Below, piece by piece: positions 29,904-38,617 of a stretch of 64,000 bases of DNA; positions within the stretch are counted from its first letter, which is position 1, and every line of letters starts with the position of its first letter. A program made the position numbers and the translations under genes. The notes under the pieces are model-generated. The model saw only the letters and a program-made list of their open reading frames with translations, ran no database searches and had not been told where the DNA came from. The DNA comes from Amycolatopsis tolypomycina (GTDB lineage: Bacteria > Actinomycetota > Actinomycetes > Mycobacteriales > Pseudonocardiaceae), in the NCBI RefSeq assembly GCF_900105945.1, contig NZ_FNSO01000004.1, positions 6,514,001-6,578,000 of the forward strand. The letters are read 5' to 3'.

Positions 29904-32900
29904 TCAGGTCGGCTCGGTGGGGTTTTCCTTCCGGACGAACCAGTCCACGCACGTCGCCACCATCGCGGCCGCGGCCAGCAGCAGGGCCGCCTGGGTGACC
30001 GGGCCGTACGCCCACTCCTGGCCGTGGCCCAGGATGCGGCCCGTCACCGAGACCAGCGCCGCCACGGCCATGCCGCCGAACGCCAGGAACCTGGGTGCGC
30101 GCTCGGAGAACTGGCGGGCCAGCAGGCACGCGATCAGCAGCACCACCGGCAGCATCCCGCCCAGCGCCACCAGCAGCCCGATCAGCACCACCGGCACCAC
30201 CGCGCCGCCGCCCGGGGCGATCGTGAAGCGACGCCGGTGCGCCGGCCACGCCACGCCCAGCAGCAACACCAGCACCGCCGCCGCGCCGATCAGGAGGCTC
30301 AGGCGGTAGTGCGCGTCCGGGGTGAACGACAGCGACACCACGCCGCCCGCGCCCGCCGGGACGATCCAGGCCTGCTGCCAGCCGTCCACGCGGGTGCGCG
30401 TCAGCTGCTGTCCGTCCAAAGTGGCCGTCCAGCCCGCGTTCGCGTTCTCCGGGACCGCCAGCACCGCCTCCGCGCCCGGTCCCACCGTCACCGACCGCGA
30501 CGCCGCGTCCCAGTCGCCCACCTGCACCGTGCGGTGCACCGCTGGCGTCGTCTCCCCCGCCGGGCGCAGCCACAGGTCCTGGACCACGAACGACTCCGAC
30601 CGGTCCGTCCGCAGCTCGTGCCCGCCGGCCGGCAACACGATGCCGCCCTCGGAGTCGCGGCACATCCCCAGCGCCAGTGGCCGGTGCGCGATGATGTCGG
30701 ACAGCTTGCCCTGCACCGACGTCCGGTAGTCGAGCCCGTCCAGGTGCACGTTCGGGCCCGAGCCGCACGGCACCGAGAACGCCGGGTCCGGTCCCGGGAG
30801 CAGGTCGTCGCTGCCGGACAGCGAAAGGCTGCCGATGCCGACCGCCGCGCGTGCCGCCGGATCGTCGTCGTCGCCCGGGAGCACCACCTGCAGCTGGTCG
30901 GTTTCCAGCGGCTCGAAGGACGCCGACCCGCCCGCGTCGAGCTGCACCGTCCGCGTCGCCGACCGGCCCACCAGCTGCACCTGCCGGGGCGCGCGGGCCC
31001 CGCTGCCCGGCGCCACCTCGATGCGCAGCCCCGAAATCCGCTTCGGTGCCGTCCACCCGAGGGTCAGCGCCGGCCGCAGGTCGGTGACGTCGGGGCGCCA
31101 CGTCGTGCCCGCGTCGCCGTCCACGGCCGCGAGCCCGGCCGCCGCCGGGTCGCCGCCCAGCTGGGACGTCGACGCGACCGTGACCCCCGGCAGCGACACC
31201 GGGTTGCGGCCGCCGCCCGCCGGCAGCACCGAGCCGCCGACCAGGTACGTCTGCTCGGCCGGGGTGCTGAACAACCGGCGGATCCCGTCGGGTTCCTCGC
31301 CGTCGCGGGCGGCGGCGGCGTCGCACCGGACGGCGTCGCCCACCGGCAGGCACGCGTACCGCGGCTGCGCGCCGCGGGTGAACGCGAACCCGGGTGCCGG
31401 GCCGGTCGGCAGGTCCGCGGGCACCTCCAGGGCCCGCTGCGGCTGGGTGCCCGGGATCTGCAGCTCCGCGATGCCGAAGTTGCCGTCCTGCCGCCCGACC
31501 ACCAGCGACAGCAGGGTGATCCGCACCTTGCGCGTGACGCCGCCGGCGACGGAGTACTCGTGCGGCCCGGCGCCGCGGACCACCGGCTGGTCGACCGAGC
31601 CGTTGTCGGTCGTGATCCGGATCCGGGTGGCCGGCCAGCCCACCCGGAGGTCGTCCACGAGCTGCAGCTGCACCGACGTCACCAGCCGCGGCGTGTCCAG
31701 TTCCACCTCGAGCCACTGGCCGATCGCCCCGGTGAACGACGACGACTGCCACGCCGTGCGCGGGTCGCCGTCGATCGCGGCGAACGGCTGGTGCGAGGGA
31801 TCGGACCCGCCGAAGGCGTCGGCGAACGAGGCCGCCGTCGACGCCGTCACCGAGCGGATCCCCCGGTAGGCGGCGACGGTCTGGTGTTCCTGGCCCGGGA
31901 ACGGCAGCAGGTCGCCCGCCGCGCGCTGCTGGCGGTAGGCCTCGCCCGCGGTCAGGGTCTGGCTGAGGTTGTCGCGGACGCCGCCGACGTTCCGCTCGGC
32001 CCGGCGCAGGCCGTCGGTCACCAGCCGCGGGCCGCCGGGCGACCCGCCGTCGCCGGTGAGCACGGTCGGCGTCGCCGGGTCGAGCTGGCCGGAATCGATC
32101 AGCGGCAGCAGGTTCTCCGGCCCGCCGCTCACCGTCGGGACGTCCGTGGTGGCCGTCGCGGTGGCCAGCGGCACCGGCTTCTGCACCTCGTAGATCTCCA
32201 GGGGACCGAAGGCGGCCGCCTTGGCGATGCCCGGCGAGCCGGCCAGCCCCGCGCGCAGCGTCGCGATGGGCGGCGCGGCGGTCCGTTCGCGGTCGATGTC
32301 GTTGCGCAGCAGGAGGAACCGGTAGCCGGACCGCGCGAGCAGCGCGGCCAGCCCGGGATCGCCGCGGCCGTCGGCGAGCGCCGCGTCCACCGAGTCCATC
32401 AGCCGCGTGTTGCCTTCGGATCCCAGCGGCACCTGGTTGCGGACCGCCCACGGGCTTCGCGCGATCGCCTGCGCGGGCTCGTCGACCGTGCGGCCCCACT
32501 CGTACTCGCCGAACCCGGTCGCCGGCAGTAGCAGCGTCCGCGCGTTCGGGTCGGCCTTGGCGACGTAACCCATCGCGTCGTACCAGTAGCCGGGTACCGC
32601 GTCCCAGCCCGGACCGGACCGCAGGTTGAGCAGCCACGCCGGCGCGGCCATCACCACCACCAGCAGCAACCCCAGCGCGGGCCGCAGGAACCGCCGGGGC
32701 GACCGGACCGGGCTCGAGATGCCGTGCACGAACGCCAGCATCAGCGGCAGCCGCAGCACCGGCTCGAACTTGTGCACGTTGCGCAGCGGGGCCAGTGGCC
32801 CGTCGAGCAGGTGCCGGACCTGCTCGGCCAGCGGGCTGTCGAGCGTGCCGACGTAGCCGATGGTCAGCAGCGTCAGGCCGGTGACGACGCCGAGCACGAG

Positions 32901-33908
32901 GAACCGCCGGTCCGGCAGGCCGCGCCGGGTCAGCCCGAACAGCCCGACGCCGGCGACGAGCCCGGTGGCGAGCATCAGCACCGGGTTGTCGATCAGCGAC
33001 CAGCCGCCGGGCCACCACGGCGTGCCCTGGACGACGTAGGCCACCCACTGGTTGGTGCCGCGCAGCACCTCGAACAGCGACATCGGCGCGGTCGTGTTCG
33101 TCGCGGACTCGATGTAGTCGAGGAACGGCAGGCTGTATTCACCGAGCAGCAGCAGCGGCAGGATCCACCACAGCGTCGCGCCGACGACGAAGACGAACCA
33201 CCACAGCACGAGCTCGACGTGCGCGCGCGTCCAGCGGCGGGTGAGCAGCCACAGTCCGGGCAGGACGAGCGCCATCACGACCATCGCGCCGTTGACGCCG
33301 CCCATGCACAGCACGGCCAGCGCGGACAGCCCGGCGGCGCGCCGCGGCGAGCCGATCGCCTCGGCGCGCACGAGCGGCACGAGCACCCACGGCAGCAGCA
33401 CCGCGGGCAGCATTTCCGCGGACAGGCCGCCGATTTCGGTCAGCATGCGCGGGGCGAGCGCGTAGCCGAGCGCGCCGATCAGCCGGGTGCGCTCGGTGCC
33501 GATCTTCATCGCCCGCGCCAGCACCAGCGCGCCGCCGAACGCGGCCGAGAGCAGGACCGCGCCCCACAACCGTTGCGCGATCCACGCGGGCACCCCGGCG
33601 GCCTGGCACAGGGCGAAGAACGGGCCCATCGGGAACAGGTAGCCGTACGCCTGGTTCTGCAGCTCCCCCGCGGTCGCCTCCGGGTTCCACAGGTGCAGCG
33701 CCCGCCCGAGGAAGGCGATCGGGTCGACGGCGAGGTCGAGCTTGGTGTCGAACGTCGTCTTCCCGGGCATCTGCAGGAACGACAACGTGGTCAGGGCCAG
33801 CACGATCCACGTGCTGGGCCGGCGGAAGAACGCGCCCACCGAGAACTTCCGGGCACCGCCCGAGTGCGGGGCGTCGTCCCGGGTCCGTTCGCGGGTGGCG
33901 GTTACCAT
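29904..33908 (-). CDS. aftD: Arabinofuranosyltransferase AftD
   Basis: About 1334 residues, close to the mycobacterial enzyme in size. The first ~430 residues form the GT-C membrane core (WIVLALTTLSFLQMPGKTTFDTKLDLAVDPIAFLGRALHLWNP... carries the early acidic loop; LTEIGGLSAEMLPAVLLPWVLVPLVRAEAIGSPRRAA). A long extracytoplasmic part contains F5/8-type carbohydrate-binding regions (about 690-830 and 960-1080). Terminal helices close the protein. AftD adds alpha-1,3 arabinofuranose branches using decaprenyl-phosphoarabinose. ATG 33908 is chosen because a TAGTAT box ends 7 bp upstream. Presence suggests an arabinogalactan-type wall. Confidence 0.93.
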   Translation of the reverse strand: MVTATRERTRDDAPHSGGARKFSVGAFFRRPSTWIVLALTTLSFLQMPGKTTFDTKLDLAVDPIAFLGRALHLWNPEATAGELQNQAYGYLFPMGPFFALCQAAGVPAWIAQRLWGAVLLSAAFGGALVLARAMKIGTERTRLIGALGYALAPRMLTEIGGLSAEMLPAVLLPWVLVPLVRAEAIGSPRRAAGLSALAVLCMGGVNGAMVVMALVLPGLWLLTRRWTRAHVELVLWWFVFVVGATLWWILPLLLLGEYSLPFLDYIESATNTTAPMSLFEVLRGTNQWVAYVVQGTPWWPGGWSLIDNPVLMLATGLVAGVGLFGLTRRGLPDRRFLVLGVVTGLTLLTIGYVGTLDSPLAEQVRHLLDGPLAPLRNVHKFEPVLRLPLMLAFVHGISSPVRSPRRFLRPALGLLLVVVMAAPAWLLNLRSGPGWDAVPGYWYDAMGYVAKADPNARTLLLPATGFGEYEWGRTVDEPAQAIARSPWAVRNQVPLGSEGNTRLMDSVDAALADGRGDPGLAALLARSGYRFLLLRNDIDRERTAAPPIATLRAGLAGSPGIAKAAAFGPLEIYEVQKPVPLATATATTDVPTVSGGPENLLPLIDSGQLDPATPTVLTGDGGSPGGPRLVTDGLRRAERNVGGVRDNLSQTLTAGEAYRQQRAAGDLLPFPGQEHQTVAAYRGIRSVTASTAASFADAFGGSDPSHQPFAAIDGDPRTAWQSSSFTGAIGQWLEVELDTPRLVTSVQLQLVDDLRVGWPATRIRITTDNGSVDQPVVRGAGPHEYSVAGGVTRKVRITLLSLVVGRQDGNFGIAELQIPGTQPQRALEVPADLPTGPAPGFAFTRGAQPRYACLPVGDAVRCDAAAARDGEEPDGIRRLFSTPAEQTYLVGGSVLPAGGGRNPVSLPGVTVASTSQLGGDPAAAGLAAVDGDAGTTWRPDVTDLRPALTLGWTAPKRISGLRIEVAPGSGARAPRQVQLVGRSATRTVQLDAGGSASFEPLETDQLQVVLPGDDDDPAARAAVGIGSLSLSGSDDLLPGPDPAFSVPCGSGPNVHLDGLDYRTSVQGKLSDIIAHRPLALGMCRDSEGGIVLPAGGHELRTDRSESFVVQDLWLRPAGETTPAVHRTVQVGDWDAASRSVTVGPGAEAVLAVPENANAGWTATLDGQQLTRTRVDGWQQAWIVPAGAGGVVSLSFTPDAHYRLSLLIGAAAVLVLLLGVAWPAHRRRFTIAPGGGAVVPVVLIGLLVALGGMLPVVLLIACLLARQFSERAPRFLAFGGMAVAALVSVTGRILGHGQEWAYGPVTQAALLLAAAAMVATCVDWFVRKENPTEPT

Positions 33909-33921
33909 CCGGTAGATACTA
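33901..33921 (-). promoter_or_regulatory. aftD promoter with overlapping dyad element
   Basis: On the minus strand TAGTAT (33921-33916) lies 7 bp before ATG 33908, with no ribosome site, so the message is probably leaderless. GTTACC-ATCC-GGTAGA (33901-33916, plus strand) covers the start point and start codon and belongs to the element family seen at 22372 and 28482. Confidence 0.6.
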
Positions 33922-34012
33922 GGCCGAAACCTGGCTACCATGTGCCGACGAATTTTCCCGAGTCCCCCGAACTCCTGGCAGGTGCGCCATCTCGTTCGAA
34001 GATGCCTGGGCC

Positions 34013-34687
34013 TTGGCCGAGCCGGTCAAGGGCTGGATGACGCGCGCGCAGGGCGAAGCGCTGTGGAACGCCGTGTGCCGCCTGGAGAAGGGCGACGTCG
34101 TCCTGGAAATCGGCAGCCACCAGGGCCGATCCACGATCGTCCTTGGCTCGGCGGCCCGCACGGTCGGGGCCACGGTGATCGCCGTCGACCCCTTCGTGGA
34201 CGGCCGGTTGTTCGGCGGCTCCCCGACGCGGCAGCTGTTCGAGCGCAACATCCGGCGGGCCGGGCTGGACGACATCGTCGAGCTCGTCGCCGGTTACAGC
34301 ACGGAACTACGCCCTGACTGGACCCGGCCCATACAGCTGCTTTACATCGACGGCAAGCACGACTACTGGACCTACACCGACGATCTGCGCTGGTCGGCAC
34401 ACCTGCCGCCGGGCGCGGAAATCCTGGTCCACGACTGTTTTTCCTCGATCGGCGTCACGCTCGGCACGATCGTGAAGGTCCTCTTCGGACAGCGGTACAC
34501 CTATGTGGACCGAGCCACGTCACTGGCGCGGTTCCGGCTGGCCCCACCGTCCACGGCGGACCGCGTGCGCGTGCTCGCGCAGCTCCCGTGGTTCGCGCGC
34601 AACGTCGTGCTCAAGGTGCTGCTGCGGCTGCGGTTACGGCCGGTGGCGCGGCTGCTCGGCCACGACAGCCCGTACGACCCCTACTGA
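34013..34687 (+). CDS. Class I SAM-dependent methyltransferase
   Basis: About 224 residues from TTG 34013. Motif I is DVVLEIGSHQGRSTIVLGSAA, then TVIAVDPFVDG and LLYIDGKHDYWTYTDDLRWSAHLPPGAEILVHDCFSSIGVTLG, typical of the Methyltransf_24 group (glycan- or macrolide-modifying). The reading frame is conserved-looking upstream to codon ATC at 33989 (ISFEDAWALAEPVKGW), which has AGG placed like a ribosome site, so the true start may be upstream of TTG. It is divergent from aftD and probably modifies an envelope glycan. Confidence 0.82.
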   Translation: MAEPVKGWMTRAQGEALWNAVCRLEKGDVVLEIGSHQGRSTIVLGSAARTVGATVIAVDPFVDGRLFGGSPTRQLFERNIRRAGLDDIVELVAGYSTELRPDWTRPIQLLYIDGKHDYWTYTDDLRWSAHLPPGAEILVHDCFSSIGVTLGTIVKVLFGQRYTYVDRATSLARFRLAPPSTADRVRVLAQLPWFARNVVLKVLLRLRLRPVARLLGHDSPYDPY

Positions 34688-34697
34688 CGCGGCCCGC

Positions 34698-34736
34698 GGG
34701 CGCGGGATGCCGGGTGGTCCGTGGCACCCCGCGCCC
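34698..34736. terminator. Bidirectional terminator hairpin
   Basis: GGGCGCGGGATGCC (34698-34711) pairs with GGCACCCCGCGCCC (34723-34736), one mismatch, 11-nt loop. It separates the converging methyltransferase and small secreted protein genes. Confidence 0.65.
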
Positions 34737-34749
34737 GGTCAGCCGTGGG

Positions 34750-34986
34750 TCACCGCGTGATGGCCCACAGCTCCCAGGTCCAGGTCGTGGGCCGGCACTC
34801 GAACTTCACGAAGCCGCCGGTCTGCACGTACCACTGACCGTCGGAGTAGCAGTCGTACTCGTAGGCCGCCCCGTAGCTCCACTGGTACTTCATGATCTGG
34901 CTGTCCCCCGCGCTGGCAGCCGGCGCGAACACGACCGTTGACGCCAGAGCGCCCGCGACGGCGGCGGCTGCCGCGATCTTCTTCAC
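34750..34986 (-). CDS. Small secreted protein
   Basis: A 78-residue precursor. The signal peptide (VKKIAAAAAVAGALASTVVFAPAASA) predicts a ~52-residue mature peptide beginning GDSQ, rich in Trp and Tyr with two cysteines (YDCYSDGQWY and FECRPTTW), likely a disulfide. GTG 34986 is chosen to give the exact signal. No family is recognised; a small secreted, perhaps surface-active, factor is likely. Confidence 0.7.
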   Translation of the reverse strand: MKKIAAAAAVAGALASTVVFAPAASAGDSQIMKYQWSYGAAYEYDCYSDGQWYVQTGGFVKFECRPTTWTWELWAITR

Positions 34987-35083
34987 CTGTCTGTCCCCCG
35001 TTCTCGTTCTCGAACACGTGCCCGCACAAACAATCATGAAACGGGCACGCTTGTCCGCGGAACGGGTGGATTCGCCGAAGCCG

Positions 35084-36832
35084 CTACTGGGTCACCGGCT
35101 TGCCGACCTCGACCTTCGCGACGCACACGGGCGCGCCCGGGCTCGACAGCTGCACGCCGATGTGGTCGAAGAGGCCGTCCACCGGCAGATACAGCGAGTG
35201 CAGCCCGGCCTGGAACCACACCGGTGTCCGCTCGACCAGCCCTTCGCCGCCGTCGGAGGTGAAGTAGTCGATCTTCAGCAGGTGCCTGCCGAGCAGCGGG
35301 GTGTCGAGCGGGATGCGCAGCGGCGTTTCGCCGACCGTGTAGCCGCAGTTCGGCACCGGTCCCGGCAGGCCGCGGGCCTGGGCCGTCACCCCGGTGATCA
35401 GGTGGGGGGTGCCGGTGGCGTCGAGCTGGTGCATCCGGTTCGTCGGCTGGTCGAAGCGGGTGCCGGGCAGCAGGCCGACCACGCGGGACGCCTGCGAGTC
35501 GGCACCGAACCATTCGTGCACGAGATCGGGCGGCACGAACGTGTCGTAGAACACCAGGCCCGGATCGGCCGCGACCGCCGCGCGGACGTTCCCGATGTAC
35601 TGCCCGGAGTGCTCGAACCGCAGCGCGGGCGCCAGCCGGGAAAAGCCGACCGCGGAACTGGCGAGGAGGAGCACGCACACGACCACCACCGCGATCGGCC
35701 GCTCACGCCCGCCGCCGGCCGGCGCGGTCCCGTCCGGTGCCAGGAAGGCGAACGCGCCGCACAGGGCGGCCGTGAACGCCAGCTCGGCGAGGTAGCGCGG
35801 GTCGTCCCCGGCGCCCGGGCCGACTTCGCGCAGCCGAGTCAGGGCCAGCAAGCCGACGTCCACGGCGAACAGCAGCCCGAGCAGCGCCCACGCCCGCCAG
35901 GCCCGGCGGCCGCCCACGCGCACGCCGGCCACCAGCAGGGCCACGGCCGCGGCGCACAGCAGCACCACGACCGCGAACGGCGAGGGCGCCCAGGTCGCGC
36001 CCGGGCCGGGCCCCGACCACGGCCCGCCGGCCAGCCCGGGCAGCAACGTGTCGCCGAGCATCCGGCCGGTCAGGTCGGCGACGGTGCCGGCGGTCATCGG
36101 CGGGCCGCCGGGGGTCACCTGGCTCGACGTCAGCGCGAGGTAGCCCGCGACGAACGCGGCGAGCAGCGCCGCGTGTCCCGCCCAGTAGCGCCACCGGTCC
36201 CGGGAGGACTGTCCGAGCAGGACGGTCACCCCGGCCAGCAGCACTGGGATCACCGCGGCCTTTTCGTAGAACGCGAGCCCGAACAGCGTCCACGCGAACG
36301 CGCCGATCCACCAGCGGCCGCCGTCACGCAGGTAGCGGACGTGCCAGTACAGGGCGCCGGCGCTCGCCAGCACCACCGGGACGACCTGGCCGCCGAACGC
36401 CCACCACAGCGTCGGGACCAGCAGCAACGTCGAGGCGGTGAACACGGTGAACGGCACCAGGATCGCCCAGCGGCGGCCGAAGCAGCGCACCAGCAGGCAC
36501 CAGAACAGCACCGTCGCCGCGGCCCGCATCAGCAGCAGCGGCGCCACCATGAGCGGGAAGTCCAGCGGCGCCCACCACGTCATCACCGCCGCGAGGAAGA
36601 GCCCGCCGGGCTGCAGGTGCCCGTGGTAGTCCTGGAACAGGTAGCCGAGGTCGAACGGCCCGGCCACGGCGGCCCGGTACGTCATGACGAAGTCGTCCTG
36701 GGCGAAGTTCCCGTGCAGCGCCGCCCAGGTGTGCAGCGCGAACGGCACCACGCCGGCGACGAACGCGGCGAGGACCAGCGCCGACGGTCTTCGGGTCACC
36801 CGTGGCGCGGGCTTTTCGATCTGCACCAACAC
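35084..36832 (-). CDS. Polytopic GT-C-like membrane protein
   Basis: A 582-residue protein with about ten helices and a carboxyl-terminal soluble domain (~400-582). The first loop has NFAQDDFVMTYRAA, an acidic loop of the type used by GT-C lipid-sugar transferases. No specific family is identified. It follows the VWA gene by 9 bp and shares its operon, suggesting a joint envelope function. Confidence 0.72.
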   Translation of the reverse strand: MLVQIEKPAPRVTRRPSALVLAAFVAGVVPFALHTWAALHGNFAQDDFVMTYRAAVAGPFDLGYLFQDYHGHLQPGGLFLAAVMTWWAPLDFPLMVAPLLLMRAAATVLFWCLLVRCFGRRWAILVPFTVFTASTLLLVPTLWWAFGGQVVPVVLASAGALYWHVRYLRDGGRWWIGAFAWTLFGLAFYEKAAVIPVLLAGVTVLLGQSSRDRWRYWAGHAALLAAFVAGYLALTSSQVTPGGPPMTAGTVADLTGRMLGDTLLPGLAGGPWSGPGPGATWAPSPFAVVVLLCAAAVALLVAGVRVGGRRAWRAWALLGLLFAVDVGLLALTRLREVGPGAGDDPRYLAELAFTAALCGAFAFLAPDGTAPAGGGRERPIAVVVVCVLLLASSAVGFSRLAPALRFEHSGQYIGNVRAAVAADPGLVFYDTFVPPDLVHEWFGADSQASRVVGLLPGTRFDQPTNRMHQLDATGTPHLITGVTAQARGLPGPVPNCGYTVGETPLRIPLDTPLLGRHLLKIDYFTSDGGEGLVERTPVWFQAGLHSLYLPVDGLFDHIGVQLSSPGAPVCVAKVEVGKPVTQ

Positions 36833-36841
36833 GGGCGGTCC

Positions 36842-38422
36842 TCACTTCTTGCAGGCGGGCGGCTGGCACACGAGCTTGCTCAGTGCCTGGTAGAAGACGT
36901 CGGAGATCTTGCGCGGGTCCGGGGTGGTGAAGGACTCGCCGCCGGTCGCGGCCGAGATCTGCTTCAGCTCGCTCGAATCGATGTCCGGGCCGATGCCGAT
37001 CCCGATCACCGGCAGCGGTTTCCGCGGGTCCTGCAGCCTGCCCAGCTCGGTGAGCAGGCCGGGCAGCCCGATCGAGTCGTCGTCCTCGTTGCGGCCGTCG
37101 GTGAGCACGACGACGACGTTGATCCGGCCGAGCTGCCAGCTCTGCCGCGCGTTCTGGTACGCGGCGAGGATCGAGTCGTACAGCCCGGTCGCGCCGCCGG
37201 CCTTCGGTTTGACGGCTTGCAGCGTCGCCACCGCGCCCGCCGCCAGCTGCTCGGAGATCGAGCGCATCGGCAGCAGTTCCTTGTAGTCCTTGGTGCCGTC
37301 CAGCTTGGTCGAGAACAGCCAGAGGCCGATCTCGGTGGTCTGCTTGAACAGCCCGAGCCCCTGCGTCGCGGCTTCGAGCGTCAGCGCCATCCGGCTGCGG
37401 CCGGTGCCGGGCACGGTGGCGGCCATCGAGCCGGACACGTCGAGCAGCACCTGGACGCGGGCGCTCAGGTTCGCCCCGGCCCACGCCTGGAGCACGCCGT
37501 ACATGCCTTCGGGCGTGGGCGGTCCGGCCGGGCGGGCCGCCGCGTCGGTGCGGGTGTCGCGCGGCCGGTCGCCGAGCAGCTGCCCGGACGGCGTCCGGAA
37601 CCCGCCGCCGGCGAACGTCCCGGTGGCGGTCTGGTCGAGCAGCAGCCGCAGGAACCGCTCGGCCGCCGAGCGCGAAGCCTCCGAGGCCCGCGGCAGGACG
37701 ACGTACGGGTAGTCGAAGCTCGGGACACCGGCGGCGGGGTAGGCGGCGACGAGCTTGCGGGCCAGCACCGACTGCTCCGACGCCGGCCACGCGGGGTACG
37801 GCTGCTTGACCGCGGAGAGCTTGCGGATCTCTTCGGTGAACGCGGCGGCCGGGTCGGGCGCGTCCAAGGTCTGCTGCTGCAGGCCGAGCAGCGCGCCGAT
37901 GGCGGCCGGGTCACGGCCCGGGTCGGGCAGCCCGACCGGGCTCTTCGCGAGGACGTCCGACCACGACGGCGACTTCCCCGGCCAGCCCGCCTGCTTCGCG
38001 ACGTCTTCGGTCAGCGCCAGCACCACCGGCGAGCTCGCGACCGACTGGCCGGACTCGGGGAGGTTCCACGCGCCGCCGTCGCGGGCCTGCAGCAGCCAGG
38101 TGCTCGACTCCGGCACCCAGACGTCGGGGCCGTTCGCGCCGTTGGCCTCCAGCGCCGTCGCGGTGGCCGTCGACGGGCTCGCGGTGACCTCGACGGCGTA
38201 GCAGTCCCGCGCGGGGACGGTCCGGGCCAGGTCGGTGAGCACCGGCGCGATGTCCGGCGCGGCCGTGAGCCGCACCGGGGTGGTGGTGTCGCAACCGTTG
38301 CCGGCCAGCCGGTTCTTCAGGTAGTCGAAGCCGGCCCACGCGAGCAGGGCGACCACGAGCAGCGCGCTCAGGACGACGACCCGTGCGTCGATCCGCCGGG
38401 CCCGCGCCGGGTGTGCCGCCAT
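36842..38422 (-). CDS. Membrane-anchored VWA protein with solute-binding-like domain
   Basis: A 526-residue protein. One amino-terminal helix (VVVLSALLVVALLAWAGFDYL) anchors it. A periplasmic-binding-like region (about 50-310: RLTAAPDIAPVLTDLARTV...GPDVWVPESSTWL...KSPSWSDVLAKSPVGLPDPGRDPAAIGAL) is followed by a von Willebrand A domain (about 330-515). The MIDAS DVSGSM, with NVVVVLTDGRNEDDD supplying the later acids, is intact. The fusion suggests extracellular ligand or adhesion sensing. ATG 38422 follows GAAGGAAGGACG. Operon with the GT-C-like gene. Confidence 0.85.
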   Translation of the reverse strand: MAAHPARARRIDARVVVLSALLVVALLAWAGFDYLKNRLAGNGCDTTTPVRLTAAPDIAPVLTDLARTVPARDCYAVEVTASPSTATATALEANGANGPDVWVPESSTWLLQARDGGAWNLPESGQSVASSPVVLALTEDVAKQAGWPGKSPSWSDVLAKSPVGLPDPGRDPAAIGALLGLQQQTLDAPDPAAAFTEEIRKLSAVKQPYPAWPASEQSVLARKLVAAYPAAGVPSFDYPYVVLPRASEASRSAAERFLRLLLDQTATGTFAGGGFRTPSGQLLGDRPRDTRTDAAARPAGPPTPEGMYGVLQAWAGANLSARVQVLLDVSGSMAATVPGTGRSRMALTLEAATQGLGLFKQTTEIGLWLFSTKLDGTKDYKELLPMRSISEQLAAGAVATLQAVKPKAGGATGLYDSILAAYQNARQSWQLGRINVVVVLTDGRNEDDDSIGLPGLLTELGRLQDPRKPLPVIGIGIGPDIDSSELKQISAATGGESFTTPDPRKISDVFYQALSKLVCQPPACKK

Positions 38423-38617
38423 GCACGTCCTTCCTTCGTGAGGTGCTGGCAGCTTGCCAGCCGGGTGCGCGGGAAGCCAGTACCGTGAGCGCCCGGTGAA
38501 GGAATGGCGGGCTGCGGCCATATTGGTGATTGACCGTGCGGTGACGCGTTTCGCGCTTGACGGACATCCCACGCGGGTAATTGCACGATGACGCTTTCCG
38601 GAACGGAGGCCGAGCCC
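38423..38617. other. Intergenic region with short hairpin
   Basis: Divergent promoter region for the VWA operon and the glycoside-hydrolase-like gene. GCTGGCA-gct-TGCCAGC (38445-38461) is a perfect hairpin just upstream of the VWA ribosome site, possibly an operator. Nothing else was recognised. Confidence 0.4.
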
